This document shows, one piece after another, positions 6,996-17,633 of a stretch of 64,000 nt of DNA. A model generated the notes under the pieces. That model saw only the letters and a list, made by a program, of their open reading frames with translations. It ran no database searches and was not told the DNA's origin. A program made the translations under genes and the position numbers. This DNA comes from Woronichinia naegeliana WA131. GTDB lineage: Bacteria > Cyanobacteriota > Cyanobacteriia > Cyanobacteriales > Microcystaceae. Positions within the stretch are counted from its first letter, which is position 1. Each line of letters starts with the position of its first letter. The stretch lies in NCBI GenBank assembly GCA_025370055.1, contig CP073041.1:62001-126000 (forward strand), read 5' to 3'.

Positions 6996-8272
6996 GGCAC
7001 TGGTATCGTCTAGCTAGAAGCTACAAACGTTGCAATACGAGAGGTTCAAGAAATCAGGCGAATTTGGAGTAAGTCCTCCCAAGTTAACCCTTTTTCAATT
7101 ATACCGAGAGCTACAGCAGGAACTTTTTTCGTCGTAAAATGGCTGCGAACAAAGTTATGAACCATCCAGAAAATATCTAGGACTCGCTGTAATCCCACAA
7201 CAGATTTAGCATAAGTATTTGTACGACGACGAAAGGCGGCTAAATAGCGTCGGATAGCACTATTAAATGCCTCAACGTGGTTGGCATGGACGTCCTTTTC
7301 TTCTGGTTTTTCTGTTGTCTCTGGATGTTCTGGTTTCGGAGTTTCTACTTTCTTTAGTTTACCCTCAGAATCTCGACGTTTACTACTCTTATTTTTTAGT
7401 CTTACTACAAGACCCTTCGGTAATACTTTGGTGGGACGACCTCGCTTTCCAGTCCTTAATACTTCGTGACAAATATTAAATAGCAGTTGACTATATCGCT
7501 TTTCTCCATCTGTAAATAACTGGAGAGATTCTGCACTCCTTTCAAATAATTCCGCTACCGTCATCATTGCTTCTAGAAATAATTTCTGCTCTTTTCGACC
7601 ACATTTTAAATGCCAAATAAAGCGGCTAGCCCTGTCCATGAGCACGATTGTCCACCCCTCAGAGGCACTTGCTTCTTTATTTTTTCCAACTTTTGTGTAT
7701 AGTTCATCCCCTTCTATTACTAATTTAACAAATTCATTCACTAAGGCGTATAAAAATAATGTCTCTTGTAATCCTGATAATTTCTTTTCCCAATTCAATA
7801 TTGTTGTTTTCGCGTAGCCGAATGCTCGAGCTGCTGCATTTAATCCTATTCCTTCCATTCTGGCTTTTAATACTTTTACAATTTCACTTAATGGGGTTTC
7901 TAAGCCAGCGATTACGCTACCATAAGTCTCAGCAAAACAAGAACTACATTCTTGACAAATGAACATTTTACGTTCCCCGTTACCTTTCGTTTGATAATGA
8001 GAATGTATTTTTACGTTTTCACTATAGCAATGAGGACAGTTTTTCTTGAATAAGGCATCCTCTTTTTCTTGGCACAAGCCAACATCATTCAGGATTTTCA
8101 TAGAGCTTTTCTTTAATATTGACATTGTTTTCTGTTTCCTTTTTCTTTGATATAATGACAATAATAATAGTATAATAAAAACGGGCCGATGTCTAGTCTT
8201 AAACTATTTTTCTATTTTCTCAAAGCCTTACACCATAACTTTTTCCAACTTTGATCAGACGATACCAGTTCC
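6996..8272 (-). mobile_element. IS with zinc-finger/DDE transposase (IS1/IS1595-type), copy 1 of 4
   Basis: 1277 bp. The ends are GGCACTGGTATCGTCT and, inverted, GGAACTGGTATCGTCT; the target duplication is 8 bp, AACTGGGC, at 6988-6995 and 8273-8280. Further copies lie at 27216-28498, 46057-47333 and 58576-59851. The family assignment rests on the zinc-ribbon plus DDE architecture and 8-bp duplication, and is tentative. Confidence 0.9.
7046..8125 (-). CDS. Transposase of IS copy 1
   Basis: 359 residues from the ATG at 8125 (MSILKKSSM). An N-terminal zinc ribbon (CPHC ... CQEC), a helix-turn-helix (AARAFGYAKTTILNWEKK), then catalytic EGDELYTKV (first acidic), LFTDGEKRYS (second), and HVEAFNSAIRRYL with a C-terminal helix (third). 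A basic, Pro/Glu-rich linker separates the second and third motifs. It appears intact and is probably active, since a nearly identical protein is encoded by the copy at 46057. Confidence 0.88.
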   Translation of the reverse strand: MSILKKSSMKILNDVGLCQEKEDALFKKNCPHCYSENVKIHSHYQTKGNGERKMFICQECSSCFAETYGSVIAGLETPLSEIVKVLKARMEGIGLNAAARAFGYAKTTILNWEKKLSGLQETLFLYALVNEFVKLVIEGDELYTKVGKNKEASASEGWTIVLMDRASRFIWHLKCGRKEQKLFLEAMMTVAELFERSAESLQLFTDGEKRYSQLLFNICHEVLRTGKRGRPTKVLPKGLVVRLKNKSSKRRDSEGKLKKVETPKPEHPETTEKPEEKDVHANHVEAFNSAIRRYLAAFRRRTNTYAKSVVGLQRVLDIFWMVHNFVRSHFTTKKVPAVALGIIEKGLTWEDLLQIRLIS

Positions 8273-11200
8273 AACTGGGCCGAAATTATTAAAATTTATT
8301 CCCGCTAAAAAAGTTCAAGATCTTCGCAATTGGCTCATCATTTATGGTTATTGGAATGCGGGAGGAACTGAAAATGTAGCAGCAATGGCTTGGATCTTGG
8401 CGGAAAAATATTTGGGTTTAAAAGTAGGGGCTATTCCAGATCCCATCGAAACGCCCAATATGGGGCTATTGCATCCCGATTATAGTGGTTATTTTCGCAC
8501 GCCCCAGGACTATTTAAACTGGTATCAAGAGCAGCATTTGACAGCCACCCAACCCATTATTGCTATTTTACTTTACCGAAAACACGTTATTAGTCAACAA
8601 GCCTATATTAACCAGTTAATTCGTGCCTTTGAAGCGGCTGGTTTATTACCATTACCGATTTTTATTAACGGTGTTGAAGCCCATGTCATTGTCAGGGATT
8701 GGCTCACCACGGATTATGAACAGCAACAACGTCATTTAGGATTCAAATTAACGCCGTCTCTTAGCCAGGAGGCTGTCAAAGTAGATGCCATTATTTCTAC
8801 CATTGGTTTTCCCCTGGTGGGTGGGCCGGCCGGATCAATGGAAGCAGGACGACAGGTAGAAGTGGCCAAAGGCATTTTGAGCGCGAAAAATATTCCCTAT
8901 TTGATTGCCGCACCTCTGCTGATTCAAGATATTCATTCCTGGACAAGACAGGGCATTGGGGGTTTGCAAAGTGTGGTTTTATACGCCTTACCAGAATTAG
9001 ATGGGGCGATCGATACGGTTCCCCTGGGCGGCTTAGTGGGAGAGAATATTTATCTCATTTCTGAACGGGTTAAACGATTGACCGGGCGGGTTAAACAGTG
9101 GATTAATTTACGAAAAAAAGCAACCGGCGATCGCAAAATTGCCATTATCCTATACGGTTTTCCCCCTGGTTATGGAGCCACAGGAACCGCCGCTCTTTTA
9201 AATGTGCCTCGTAGTTTAATGAAATTATTAAAAGCTCTTAAAGATCAAGGCTATCAAGTGGGAGATTTACCGGAATCGGGAGAAGATATCATTGCTTGGG
9301 TAAAATCGGCGGATGAAAGTATTAATCGAGCAGAAATTGAAGCTAAAAGTGTTCAGGTGAGAACCCTAGAAGATTGGTTAGGCTATTTGTTAATCAAACG
9401 TATTGAAAAACAGTGGCAATCTTTAACTGAGACAGGGATTAAAACCTATGGAGACGAATTTTATCTTGGTGGTATAACGCTAGGAAATCTTTGGATTGGG
9501 GTACAACCACCTTTAGGCTTATCCGGCGATCCGATGCGTTTAATGTTTGAAAAAGATTTAACTCCGCATCCTCAATATGCTGCTTTTTATCAATGGTTAG
9601 CAAAGGATTTTCAAGCTGATGCTCTTATTCATTTTGGAATGCACGGTACCGTCGAATGGCTACCGGGTTCTCCCTTGGGTAATACAAGCTATTCCTGGCC
9701 CGATATTTTGTTAGGAAATCTGCCCAATCTTTATATCTATGCAGCGAATAATCCCTCGGAATCCATGTTAGCGAAACGTCGCGGTTATGGGGTCTTAATT
9801 TCTCATAATGTTCCTCCCTATGGACGAACCGGTTTATACAAAGAATTAATGACTTTACGGGATTTAATCAGTGAATATCGAGAAGAGCCTGAGAAAAATG
9901 CGGTTTTAGCACCCATTATTTGTCAAAAAATTGTCGATGCTGGTTTAGAGAAAGATTGTCCCTTTACGGAAGGTAAAAAATTGGGTATTGAATTTACCTA
10001 CGAAAATGCCCGTTTATTTAGCCAACACAGTTTACAGGAATATTTTCTGCAAATTTATGATTATTTACAAATCGTTGAACAACGTCTTTTTTCGTCGGGT
10101 TTACATACGCTAGGGGAACCCCCTAATGCTGAACAATTAGAGAGTTATTTAGAAGCCTATTTTGGGGAGCAATTATCGCCAACAGAAAGAACTGCTATTG
10201 CCACCCGTAACCAAAGCGATGACTATTTACTCTCCTTTGCCAATGGTCGCAGTGAAACCTTAAAAGCTGCTTTTCAGATTCGGGATTTACTTCAACAAAA
10301 TACCGACGAATTAACAAATTTATTGCGGGGTTTAAATGGCGAATATATTCTACCTGCTCCAGGGGGAGATTTACTCAGAGATGGGGCGGGGGTTTTACCC
10401 ACTGGCCGTAATATCCACGCACTAGATCCCTACCGAATGCCTTCTCCTGCTGCCTATGAAAGGGGCCGAGAAATTGCTCAAAAAATTATTGCTAAACATC
10501 TCGAAGAAACGGGGAGTTATCCTGAAACGGTTGCGGTGATGTTGTGGGGTTTAGATGCGATTAAAACCAAGGGGGAATCCTTGGGAATTCTCTTAGAATT
10601 AGTGGGGGCTGAACCGTTAAAGGAAGGCACGGGTCGCATTGTTCGTTATCAATTAAAATCGTTAGCTGAACTTGATCATCCCCGCATTGATGTGTTAGCC
10701 AATCTATCGGGTATTTTCCGCGATACTTTTGTCAATATTTTGGAATTATTAGATGATCTCTTTCAACGGGCGGCCCAAAGGGATGAACCCCTTGAACAAA
10801 ATTTTATTCGTAAACACGCGATCGCCCTTCAGGAACAGGGCATAGAAAATGCAACGGCCCGACTTTTTTCTAATCCCGCCGGAGATTTTGGTTCTTTAGT
10901 TAATGATCAAGTGGTAGATGGGAATTGGGAAAAGGATACGGAATTGGCGAATACCTGGCAGAAACGCAATCAATTTAGTTATGGTCGCCAGGATAAGGGT
11001 CAAGCTCGACCTGAAGTATTACAACAATTATTAAAAACCAGCGATCGCATTGTGCAGCAAATTGATTCAGTGGAGTACGGTTTAACCGATATTCAGGAAT
11101 ATTATGGCAATACGGGTGGTTTAAAATTAGCGGCGGAAACTCAGCAGGGAAAAAAAGTAACGGCTAACTTTATCGAAAGTTTTTCAAAGGACACAACACC

Positions 11201-11712
11201 CCGAAAATTAGAAGAGGTTTTGCGTTTAGAATATCGGAGTAAATTACTTAATCCCAAATGGGCTGAGGCAATGGTAGCTCAAGGTTCAGGGGGAGCCTAC
11301 GAAATTTCCCAACGTTTAACCGCTTTAATTGGTTGGAGTGGTACGGTCAATTTTACGGATAATTGGGTTTATGATCAGGCGGCAGCAACCTATGCCTTGG
11401 ATGCAGAAATGGCTAAACGTTTACAAGCAGCCAATCCTGAAGCTTTTCGTAATATTATCGGTCGAATGTTGGAAGCTAATGGTCGCGGTTTTTGGCAAGC
11501 AGATGAGGCAAAATTAGAGAAATTACGTCAACTCTATTCGTTGACAGAAGAGGAACTGGAGGGGATCACTTAATTTGATGTCTTCTAATCTCAAAATTGT
11601 GTTATCATGCCAGGAGTATCCACTCTATATTAACAATTAGCCTATTTTTCAATCGTTAATTAGACTTTCTTCCCTTCACTCTATGTCCCTTCATCAAATT
11701 CATTAAAACCCT

Positions 11713-12945
11713 ATGAATGCGACTCTGACCACTCCTTCCAAACTTGATATACTTAAAGATACACGAGTAAATTGTTATTCTGTAATTATAAAAATAACAA
11801 TAGATGAGTATTTAAGTATGACATCAAAGTCTTTTGAAAACAAGGGAGGAATCGAGGGACAAAGAGATAGTCTCAAAACCAGTACAGCCAAGAGGATTCG
11901 TAAGCGTATGATTACAGACTTAGAAGCTGGTGCAGTTTTGCCGCCCATCGTTATTGGTACAATTGTTAAAGATCAAGGATTTTTGGAGCAACTTAAGCAG
12001 GGGGATTTTAGTGAAGATTCTTTTCGGGAATCAATTCGTAATATTCCAGATGATGATATTTTTATTATTGATGGTATCCAAAGAACAACAGCTATTCAAG
12101 AAGCTGTTCAGGTAAATCCTAGAATTAAAGGACAAGAACTAAGAATAGAATATTGGTTAGCATCTGAGGTTAATGCAATTACTTATAGAATGCTAGTTTT
12201 AAATACAGGTCAACTTCCCTGGAACCTTCGACGACAGGTCGAGGTTGTTTATAGACCAATGATTAAAGAGCTAAAGGCACGAAATGGCAAAATAACAATT
12301 TTCATGGAGACAGATAATGCTCCTGCTAGTCGCCGTTATAATCCGTGTGAGTTCCATGCAGACGACATCGTGGAAATGTACCTTTCTTTCGGTGCAAAAA
12401 AGGAAAAAGTTGATGTTCAGGAAAAGTTGGCAGATCAGTTTACAAAACAAGATTTTATTGAAGCCGCTGCTAACTCCGATTTTAATCATCGATTTTATCA
12501 AGTGATTGACTATTTGCTGAAGTTTGATATTGTGTTTGGAAAATATGACGGTTCCGAAAAAATTGGGAGTAAAGAAACAAAAGAATTTTTAAAGAAAGGA
12601 AAAGATCTTTTCAGAAGCCAACCGGCTTGCCTCGGATTTGTTACTGCATTTTCTCAAGAAATTATGGGAATGCCTGGTGAAGAATATTCCTATGAAGATC
12701 AACAAAAAAAATGGAAACAGATAACACAAAATGCGGATCAACTTCTTAACAAATTGGAACAGAAAAATTCTCAAGAAATAGGAGAGTTTTTGAATTTTGA
12801 TGTCTTAAATGAGTTAATTAGTAAAAAAACAAGTAAAATGGCAGGTTATTACCAGCGAGAGTTTTATTTAGCAGCTTTTAAGTTACTCATTGACCGAAAC
12901 TTTGATGTATTTGACATGACCGTCTGCTGGAGGAAGTTTTCTTAA
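11713..12945 (+). CDS. ParB/DndB-like protein with a DGxxR motif, first gene of a putative modification-defence cassette
   Basis: 410 residues. The central part contains LPPIVIGTI and FIIDGIQRTTAIQEA (D120-G121...R124), the pattern of DGQHR/ParB-fold proteins such as DndB, where the motif is DGQHR followed by a helix. A later YRMLVLNTGQLPWNLRRQVE resembles the 'NsGq' segment seen in that group. The C-terminal 200 residues are helical and unassigned. The gene is AT-rich relative to the neighbouring chlH-like gene and reads in the same direction as the two genes that follow, with a 21-bp gap. The similarity is by eye and moderate; the role is inferred from context with the methyltransferase. 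Confidence 0.55.
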   Translation: MNATLTTPSKLDILKDTRVNCYSVIIKITIDEYLSMTSKSFENKGGIEGQRDSLKTSTAKRIRKRMITDLEAGAVLPPIVIGTIVKDQGFLEQLKQGDFSEDSFRESIRNIPDDDIFIIDGIQRTTAIQEAVQVNPRIKGQELRIEYWLASEVNAITYRMLVLNTGQLPWNLRRQVEVVYRPMIKELKARNGKITIFMETDNAPASRRYNPCEFHADDIVEMYLSFGAKKEKVDVQEKLADQFTKQDFIEAAANSDFNHRFYQVIDYLLKFDIVFGKYDGSEKIGSKETKEFLKKGKDLFRSQPACLGFVTAFSQEIMGMPGEEYSYEDQQKKWKQITQNADQLLNKLEQKNSQEIGEFLNFDVLNELISKKTSKMAGYYQREFYLAAFKLLIDRNFDVFDMTVCWRKFS

Positions 12946-12966
12946 GTATCAAACTACAAAAAAATT

Positions 12967-14073
12967 ATGTCAAGAAACATGGTAGAGGCAAATCGCTACA
13001 TTTTTAATACCCTCAAAGATTTTATTGATGATCATCCTGAATTTGATCGAACAGTTGATTATTTTGGTGAAAAGTATATTAGATTTATTCAAACAAATGA
13101 TCAAGAAAAAGAATGGCTTAAAGAACTAAACGTAATAACTGATAAACGTTTAACTTCTGTGCTAAAATTTGCTATTTTTGAATTTGATAGTAAATTTTAC
13201 TTTATCTCAGTTAGTCTCAATGAGCAAAATATTGATTTGTCTTCACTAGAAGAATATGGATTATTAGATTTTGATAATAATTCTGGTATTTTTACAGCAT
13301 TAATCTACGGATTAAAGGTTGGAGTGAAGGAAGATGTTGATCCTTATAAAATCTTGGATGAAGTTTTTTATGAGATCGAAGAAAATAAAAAGGAAGGTTT
13401 TGAATATATAAAAATCGCAGATTTTTTTGAATCAATCAAAATTTATCAAATTACAAAAAATTGTCCATTTGTTTATGATAACCTTGAATTTACGGAAAAA
13501 GATATTGATGAAATATTATTGTTTAGGCTTGCATTATTGCTATTGGTTAAAAATGATGCTGTAAGAATTTTAAAATTTAGTCCTGAAACTCTAGAGTGCT
13601 TTGTTAAACTATGTGAAGAAGGAAGCACAAAAATTTCGTATGAAAATTTGTTATACAGTTTTGTTTCTTTTTCGTGGAAGCATTGTTTTTTAGATGTTTA
13701 TCGCTGCTTAGACTTAGAAAGACTGTTTTCAATTCCTAAGTTAAAAAAATTTTATGATACAATCCTTGAAAAGAAAGATTTATTAAATTTTCAAGATTTT
13801 GCTACTCTTTGTGAAGAAGAAATATCATTAAAATTGCGCGAAGAAGAGACATTAGAAAAACTGCTGAATGGAGAAGAAAAAATTACTAAGAGATTAGGAA
13901 GTTGTGAAAATTCCTATAAATTTATTTATAAACTTAGGAACTCTATTGTTCATTTCAGAGCTTCTCAAGAAACAATGGTACCAAACGATGATGATGATAG
14001 ATGGAATATTATTATCAACGTTTGTTTAGAACTAGTTTTGAGCTTGTATAAAAAATATGAAGATTATTTATAA
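12967..14073 (+). CDS. Unknown protein with C-terminal Rx4H (HEPN-like) motif, second gene of the cassette
   Basis: 368 residues, strongly AT-rich, mostly alpha-helical and acidic. I do not recognise the N-terminal 300 residues. Near the C-terminus, KLRNSIVHFRAS contains R324-x4-H329, with Asn after the Arg, in a helix followed by a long hydrophobic helix (WNIIINVCLELVLSLYKK). This is the arrangement of the HEPN ribonuclease motif. HEPN proteins often act as RNases in toxin-antitoxin and restriction-linked systems such as PrrC. It starts 21 bp after the ParB-like gene and ends 22 bp before the methyltransferase. Confidence 0.5.
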   Translation: MSRNMVEANRYIFNTLKDFIDDHPEFDRTVDYFGEKYIRFIQTNDQEKEWLKELNVITDKRLTSVLKFAIFEFDSKFYFISVSLNEQNIDLSSLEEYGLLDFDNNSGIFTALIYGLKVGVKEDVDPYKILDEVFYEIEENKKEGFEYIKIADFFESIKIYQITKNCPFVYDNLEFTEKDIDEILLFRLALLLLVKNDAVRILKFSPETLECFVKLCEEGSTKISYENLLYSFVSFSWKHCFLDVYRCLDLERLFSIPKLKKFYDTILEKKDLLNFQDFATLCEEEISLKLREEETLEKLLNGEEKITKRLGSCENSYKFIYKLRNSIVHFRASQETMVPNDDDDRWNIIINVCLELVLSLYKKYEDYL

Positions 14074-14095
14074 ATAATAAATCTAAAGAACACTT

Positions 14096-15328
14096 ATGAA
14101 ATATTCAGTTATTCGGAATTCAAACTATGACTTTGCCGACCAAGGCTATGGTGCTGTTTATCCCAATATTCATAAATATCCTGCTACCATGCCTCCCCAA
14201 ATTGGCATTGCTTTATTAAAAGAGTTAAATATTACTCAAGGCAAACTTCTCGATCCCTATTGCGGTTCAGGGTCTTCCTTTGCCAGTGCCTTAGAATGTG
14301 GATTGACGGAAATGTACGGGTTTGATATTAATCCCTTAGCCGTTTTAATTTCTAGGGTAAAATTTACTAAGATTGACTTAGAAGCATTACAAATAACCAA
14401 ACAACAATTAAGAGAGAAAATCGATGAATATCTAAAAAAAGAAAATTTCTTGGAAAAGTTCCCTTTGCCTAAAATCACTAATATCAACTTTTGGTTTTCT
14501 CAAGAAGTGATTAACAAATTAAATCTTTTAAGATATTTTATTAACCAAATTAGTGATAAAAATCTCTATAACTTCTTTCTGATTCCTTTTTCAGAAACGG
14601 TGCGCGAATGTTCCTATACTCGCAATAATGAATTTAAACTCTATAAAATGAAGGCGGCGGATATTCTTAAATTTAATCCTGATGTTTTAGGCGTTTATTT
14701 TAAAAGGCTCAACGATGTCATCAATATTTATGAAACGATTTATTTACCAAAACTGACTGAAAATACCCAAATAAATGTGAACTATTCTCAATTTAATTAT
14801 GCCGAAGATAGCTTTGATCTGGTTTTAACCAGTCCTCCCTACGGAGATAGTAGAACAACTGTTGCCTATGGTCAATTTTCAACCCTTGCTAATGAATGGA
14901 TCGGTATAGATTACGCTCGTAAAGTTGATAAAATGCTGATGGGAGGTAGCCAAACAAAAAGTTTATACAACCAAGGTTTAATAACAGACTATATCCAGGC
15001 GATCGCCGTCAATAATGAAAAAAGAGCCTTAGAAGTATCCGCATTTTATCTTGATCTTGAAAAATCCATTGATCAAGTGGCTAAAAGTGTTAAAAAAGGA
15101 GGAAAAATTATTTATGTGGTGGGGAACAGAACGGTTAAAAATATACAACTACCAACGGATCAATTCATTGCTGAAAAATTTGAGCAAAATGGCTTTAGAC
15201 ATCTGATTACCTACGAACGTCTCTTGAGCAATAAAGCCATGCCTTCTAAAAACTCACCGACCAATGAGAGTGGTCATACAGTTAATACCATGTTATACGA
15301 ATATATTGTGATCAGTGAGAAATCTTAA
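14096..15328 (+). CDS. DNA methyltransferase (amino-group type, TSPPY motif), third gene of the cassette
   Basis: 410 residues. Motif I is KLLDPYCGSGSSFASAL (about residues 50-66), followed by GFDINPLAV for the SAM adenine side; motif IV is LVLTSPPYGDS (T245-S-P-P-Y). TSPPY is typical of N4-cytosine and some N6-adenine methyltransferases. The order I then IV, with a roughly 180-residue helical insertion between them, places a possible target-recognition region in the middle. NPTNESGHTVNTMLYEY lies near the end. No restriction endonuclease is recognisable next to it, so it is either an orphan methylase or the modification arm of the three-gene cassette. Confidence 0.85.
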   Translation: MKYSVIRNSNYDFADQGYGAVYPNIHKYPATMPPQIGIALLKELNITQGKLLDPYCGSGSSFASALECGLTEMYGFDINPLAVLISRVKFTKIDLEALQITKQQLREKIDEYLKKENFLEKFPLPKITNINFWFSQEVINKLNLLRYFINQISDKNLYNFFLIPFSETVRECSYTRNNEFKLYKMKAADILKFNPDVLGVYFKRLNDVINIYETIYLPKLTENTQINVNYSQFNYAEDSFDLVLTSPPYGDSRTTVAYGQFSTLANEWIGIDYARKVDKMLMGGSQTKSLYNQGLITDYIQAIAVNNEKRALEVSAFYLDLEKSIDQVAKSVKKGGKIIYVVGNRTVKNIQLPTDQFIAEKFEQNGFRHLITYERLLSNKAMPSKNSPTNESGHTVNTMLYEYIVISEKS

Positions 15329-15338
15329 AAGAGAAGAA

Positions 15339-17555
15339 TTAGGGATTTTTAAAAGGCATTAAATCTAGATCCGACTCACAATAAATTTGCCACATTTGCT
15401 GATAGGCTTTTTCCATTGCTTGGGTAAATTGCTGAGCATTCCACAGAGGAGAATGTTGTTTGGCTATCTGTAATTTAGATTTAATCGTCGCTCTCAATGC
15501 TACATCTTGCCCCAATCGAATGCCCCAATCAATATATTCCTGATCCGACCAAGCAATTCCTTCTTGGATACCCACCTGCATCAGAAAATCATAACTGTTT
15601 CGTGCCGCAAATTGTTCTCCTACTTTAGTCACCAACGGAATTTCCATCCATAGAGTTTCTAACGTTGTCGTAGCTCCGTTGTAGGGATAAGTATCTAACA
15701 CCACATCCGCGATCGCTAAATTAGCACGATGGGTAAGTTCATCGGGATCACTGGGTAAAAACTGAATCTGTTGAGTTTCAAGACCCACTTCTAGGGCAAT
15801 AACATCGAGCAATTGACGAATATTTTCGTTATCCCCACCCCCTTTAATCAGAAAAATACTATTCGGAACTGCCTGAATAATTCTTAATTGTTGCCGTAGA
15901 ATATCGGGATGACACTTAAGTTTATTTTGCACACTCAAATAAATAATCGTATCAGGATTAAGTCCTAATTTTTCCCGACTGAGGGTAGGGTTGCCGATCT
16001 CAAAACCATCCACAGCAATATAGGTTTGGGGCAATAACCAGAGTTTTTCTCGATAATCAGTCTGGGCATTTTTGGGTAACACAAATTTATCAGCAATAAA
16101 GTAATCGATCGCTGGTAAACCAGAGGCATCTAAACCTAACCAGGTCACTTGAATGGGAGCCACCTTTAAGGCTAAAACTTGTGCAGTGAGATTATTGGTA
16201 AGACTATCTAAATCCACTAAAATGTCAATCTCATCTGCCTGAATTTGAGCGGCGATCGCCTGGGGATCCCTGGTAAAATGATAATAACCGTGAGCATTCG
16301 GCTTAACCCAGGTTGTCGTTAAATCATCTTCTGGTTGACCTAGTAAATAAAAATAGAGTTGAAAATTCTGTTGATCGTGATAGTGAAATAACCAACGACT
16401 GAGCCAGCCAACGGAATGCTGATAAAGTGTATGGGCAATATAGCCAATTTTGAGGAATTTTTGCGATGCTCCAATCGTTTTTATCTTGGTTAGCGGAAAA
16501 GTTGTTCGTGCCTGAATATTGTCTTGAAAAATCTGGGCAATTTTATTGAGAAACAGACGATTTTGAGCCGGTTGATCCCGTAAATAGAAAAGAGGATAGC
16601 CAACACCCCAAAACCGATCAATTAAATAATTCTCTAAAATAATCTTCGGTTGGGTTAATAATTGATTAAGGGTACTTTCAAAACGTTTTAGGATAGGAGC
16701 GATCGCTAACCAGGAACTGCCTCGCAAAAGAACGGTTAAAACACGGGAGAAAAAATAAGATTGAAGGGCAATAGAATAATTATGATCTGGTTCTAAGCTG
16801 TGATAAAGTTGCCAAGCTGTGTCAATTAGAGATTGAGACTGTCGATTGCGTTGGTAATAATTAATAAGCTCATTTAAAATATAGACGTTATTTGGAGAAA
16901 ACTGCAAGCAAACTTGGGCAATATCAGCAGCATAGGTCGGCATTAATTGATCATAGGCCATCTGATTGGCAAACTCCATGACGGCATTAATACCCTGCTC
17001 AATTTCAACCAGGTAAGGTAAACTAACGGCTAAGAAATCTACGGCGATCGCCGTTGGGAACTGTAATAAGGCTAAGATGATTTTTAATAATTGTGATTGC
17101 TCTAATCTTGCCTGAACTTCTGGTTTTATGGTTTCTAAAAGTGGAATAATTGGCCACTCTTCTAAGTGTTCTGGTTTGAAATAATTGAGACAAATTTCGA
17201 GTTCAATTAAATGGAGAATATTATTAATCTCTTCTGGGGCCAAAGCTTGAATTTGTTGTCGAATTTGCCACGCCCATTGCGTCACCCCCTGTTTTTCCAG
17301 TTGTTGAGCTTCTCCTACCAATAGCTCGATTAATTCAGTCAGAGCATCCGGTTCACCGTTAAGTAACCCTTGAGTTAAACCAGCCAGCCAAACTTCCTGG
17401 GCAGCATCTTCTTGACCTTGCCCTAGATAGGCTAACCCTAAATGCCAATAGTGGGATAACGTTTCTGGTTCCTGCTCAATCAAGCTCTCATCGGTTTGCA
17501 TCTTCTCTTGATCCGGCTGAATAATCTCGCTATTTTGTGGTTCCAAGGTTAACAA
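15339..17555 (-). CDS. O-linked N-acetylglucosamine transferase, SPINDLY-type
   Basis: 738 residues. The N-terminal 380 residues are helical repeats resembling degenerate TPRs (SHYWHLGLAYLGQGQEDAAQEVW near the start). The C-terminal GT41-type catalytic part contains LKIGYIAHTLYQHSVGWL, QADEIDILVDLDSL, APIQVTWLGLDASG, IDYFIADKFVLP and DVVLDTYPYNGATTTLETLWMEIPLVT, all hallmark blocks of bacterial SPINDLY/OGT-like proteins. These transfer a sugar to protein Ser/Thr; the substrate is unknown. It converges on the methyltransferase with only a 10-bp gap and diverges from ndk. Confidence 0.85.
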   Translation of the reverse strand: MLTLEPQNSEIIQPDQEKMQTDESLIEQEPETLSHYWHLGLAYLGQGQEDAAQEVWLAGLTQGLLNGEPDALTELIELLVGEAQQLEKQGVTQWAWQIRQQIQALAPEEINNILHLIELEICLNYFKPEHLEEWPIIPLLETIKPEVQARLEQSQLLKIILALLQFPTAIAVDFLAVSLPYLVEIEQGINAVMEFANQMAYDQLMPTYAADIAQVCLQFSPNNVYILNELINYYQRNRQSQSLIDTAWQLYHSLEPDHNYSIALQSYFFSRVLTVLLRGSSWLAIAPILKRFESTLNQLLTQPKIILENYLIDRFWGVGYPLFYLRDQPAQNRLFLNKIAQIFQDNIQARTTFPLTKIKTIGASQKFLKIGYIAHTLYQHSVGWLSRWLFHYHDQQNFQLYFYLLGQPEDDLTTTWVKPNAHGYYHFTRDPQAIAAQIQADEIDILVDLDSLTNNLTAQVLALKVAPIQVTWLGLDASGLPAIDYFIADKFVLPKNAQTDYREKLWLLPQTYIAVDGFEIGNPTLSREKLGLNPDTIIYLSVQNKLKCHPDILRQQLRIIQAVPNSIFLIKGGGDNENIRQLLDVIALEVGLETQQIQFLPSDPDELTHRANLAIADVVLDTYPYNGATTTLETLWMEIPLVTKVGEQFAARNSYDFLMQVGIQEGIAWSDQEYIDWGIRLGQDVALRATIKSKLQIAKQHSPLWNAQQFTQAMEKAYQQMWQIYCESDLDLMPFKNP

Positions 17556-17633
17556 TCTCCTCGCCTTGATGATTCCTAATTATGCTAATCTGTGCTTTGT
17601 GACAAATTGTAACATCTGCAACAGGAGGCAGCT

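Larger units (their letters stand above)
6575..11573 (+). pseudogene. Magnesium-chelatase subunit H-like gene (ChlH/BchH/CobN superfamily), split by an IS
   Basis: The 5' part (6575-6995) and 3' part (8281-11573) flank the IS at 6996-8272, with AACTGGGC duplicated on both sides. Removing the IS and one repeat gives 3714 bp, exactly 1238 codons with the frame preserved (junction ...LKTG-PKLLKF...). The signature HFGMHGTVEWLPG lies in the C-terminal half, followed by YAANNPSES, as in ChlH. The restored protein (1237 residues) is shorter than the about 1330 residues of the main cyanobacterial ChlH, so it may be the second, BchH-like paralogue. The large 3' frame starting near 8385 could only make a protein lacking the N-terminal domain. 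Confidence 0.88.
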
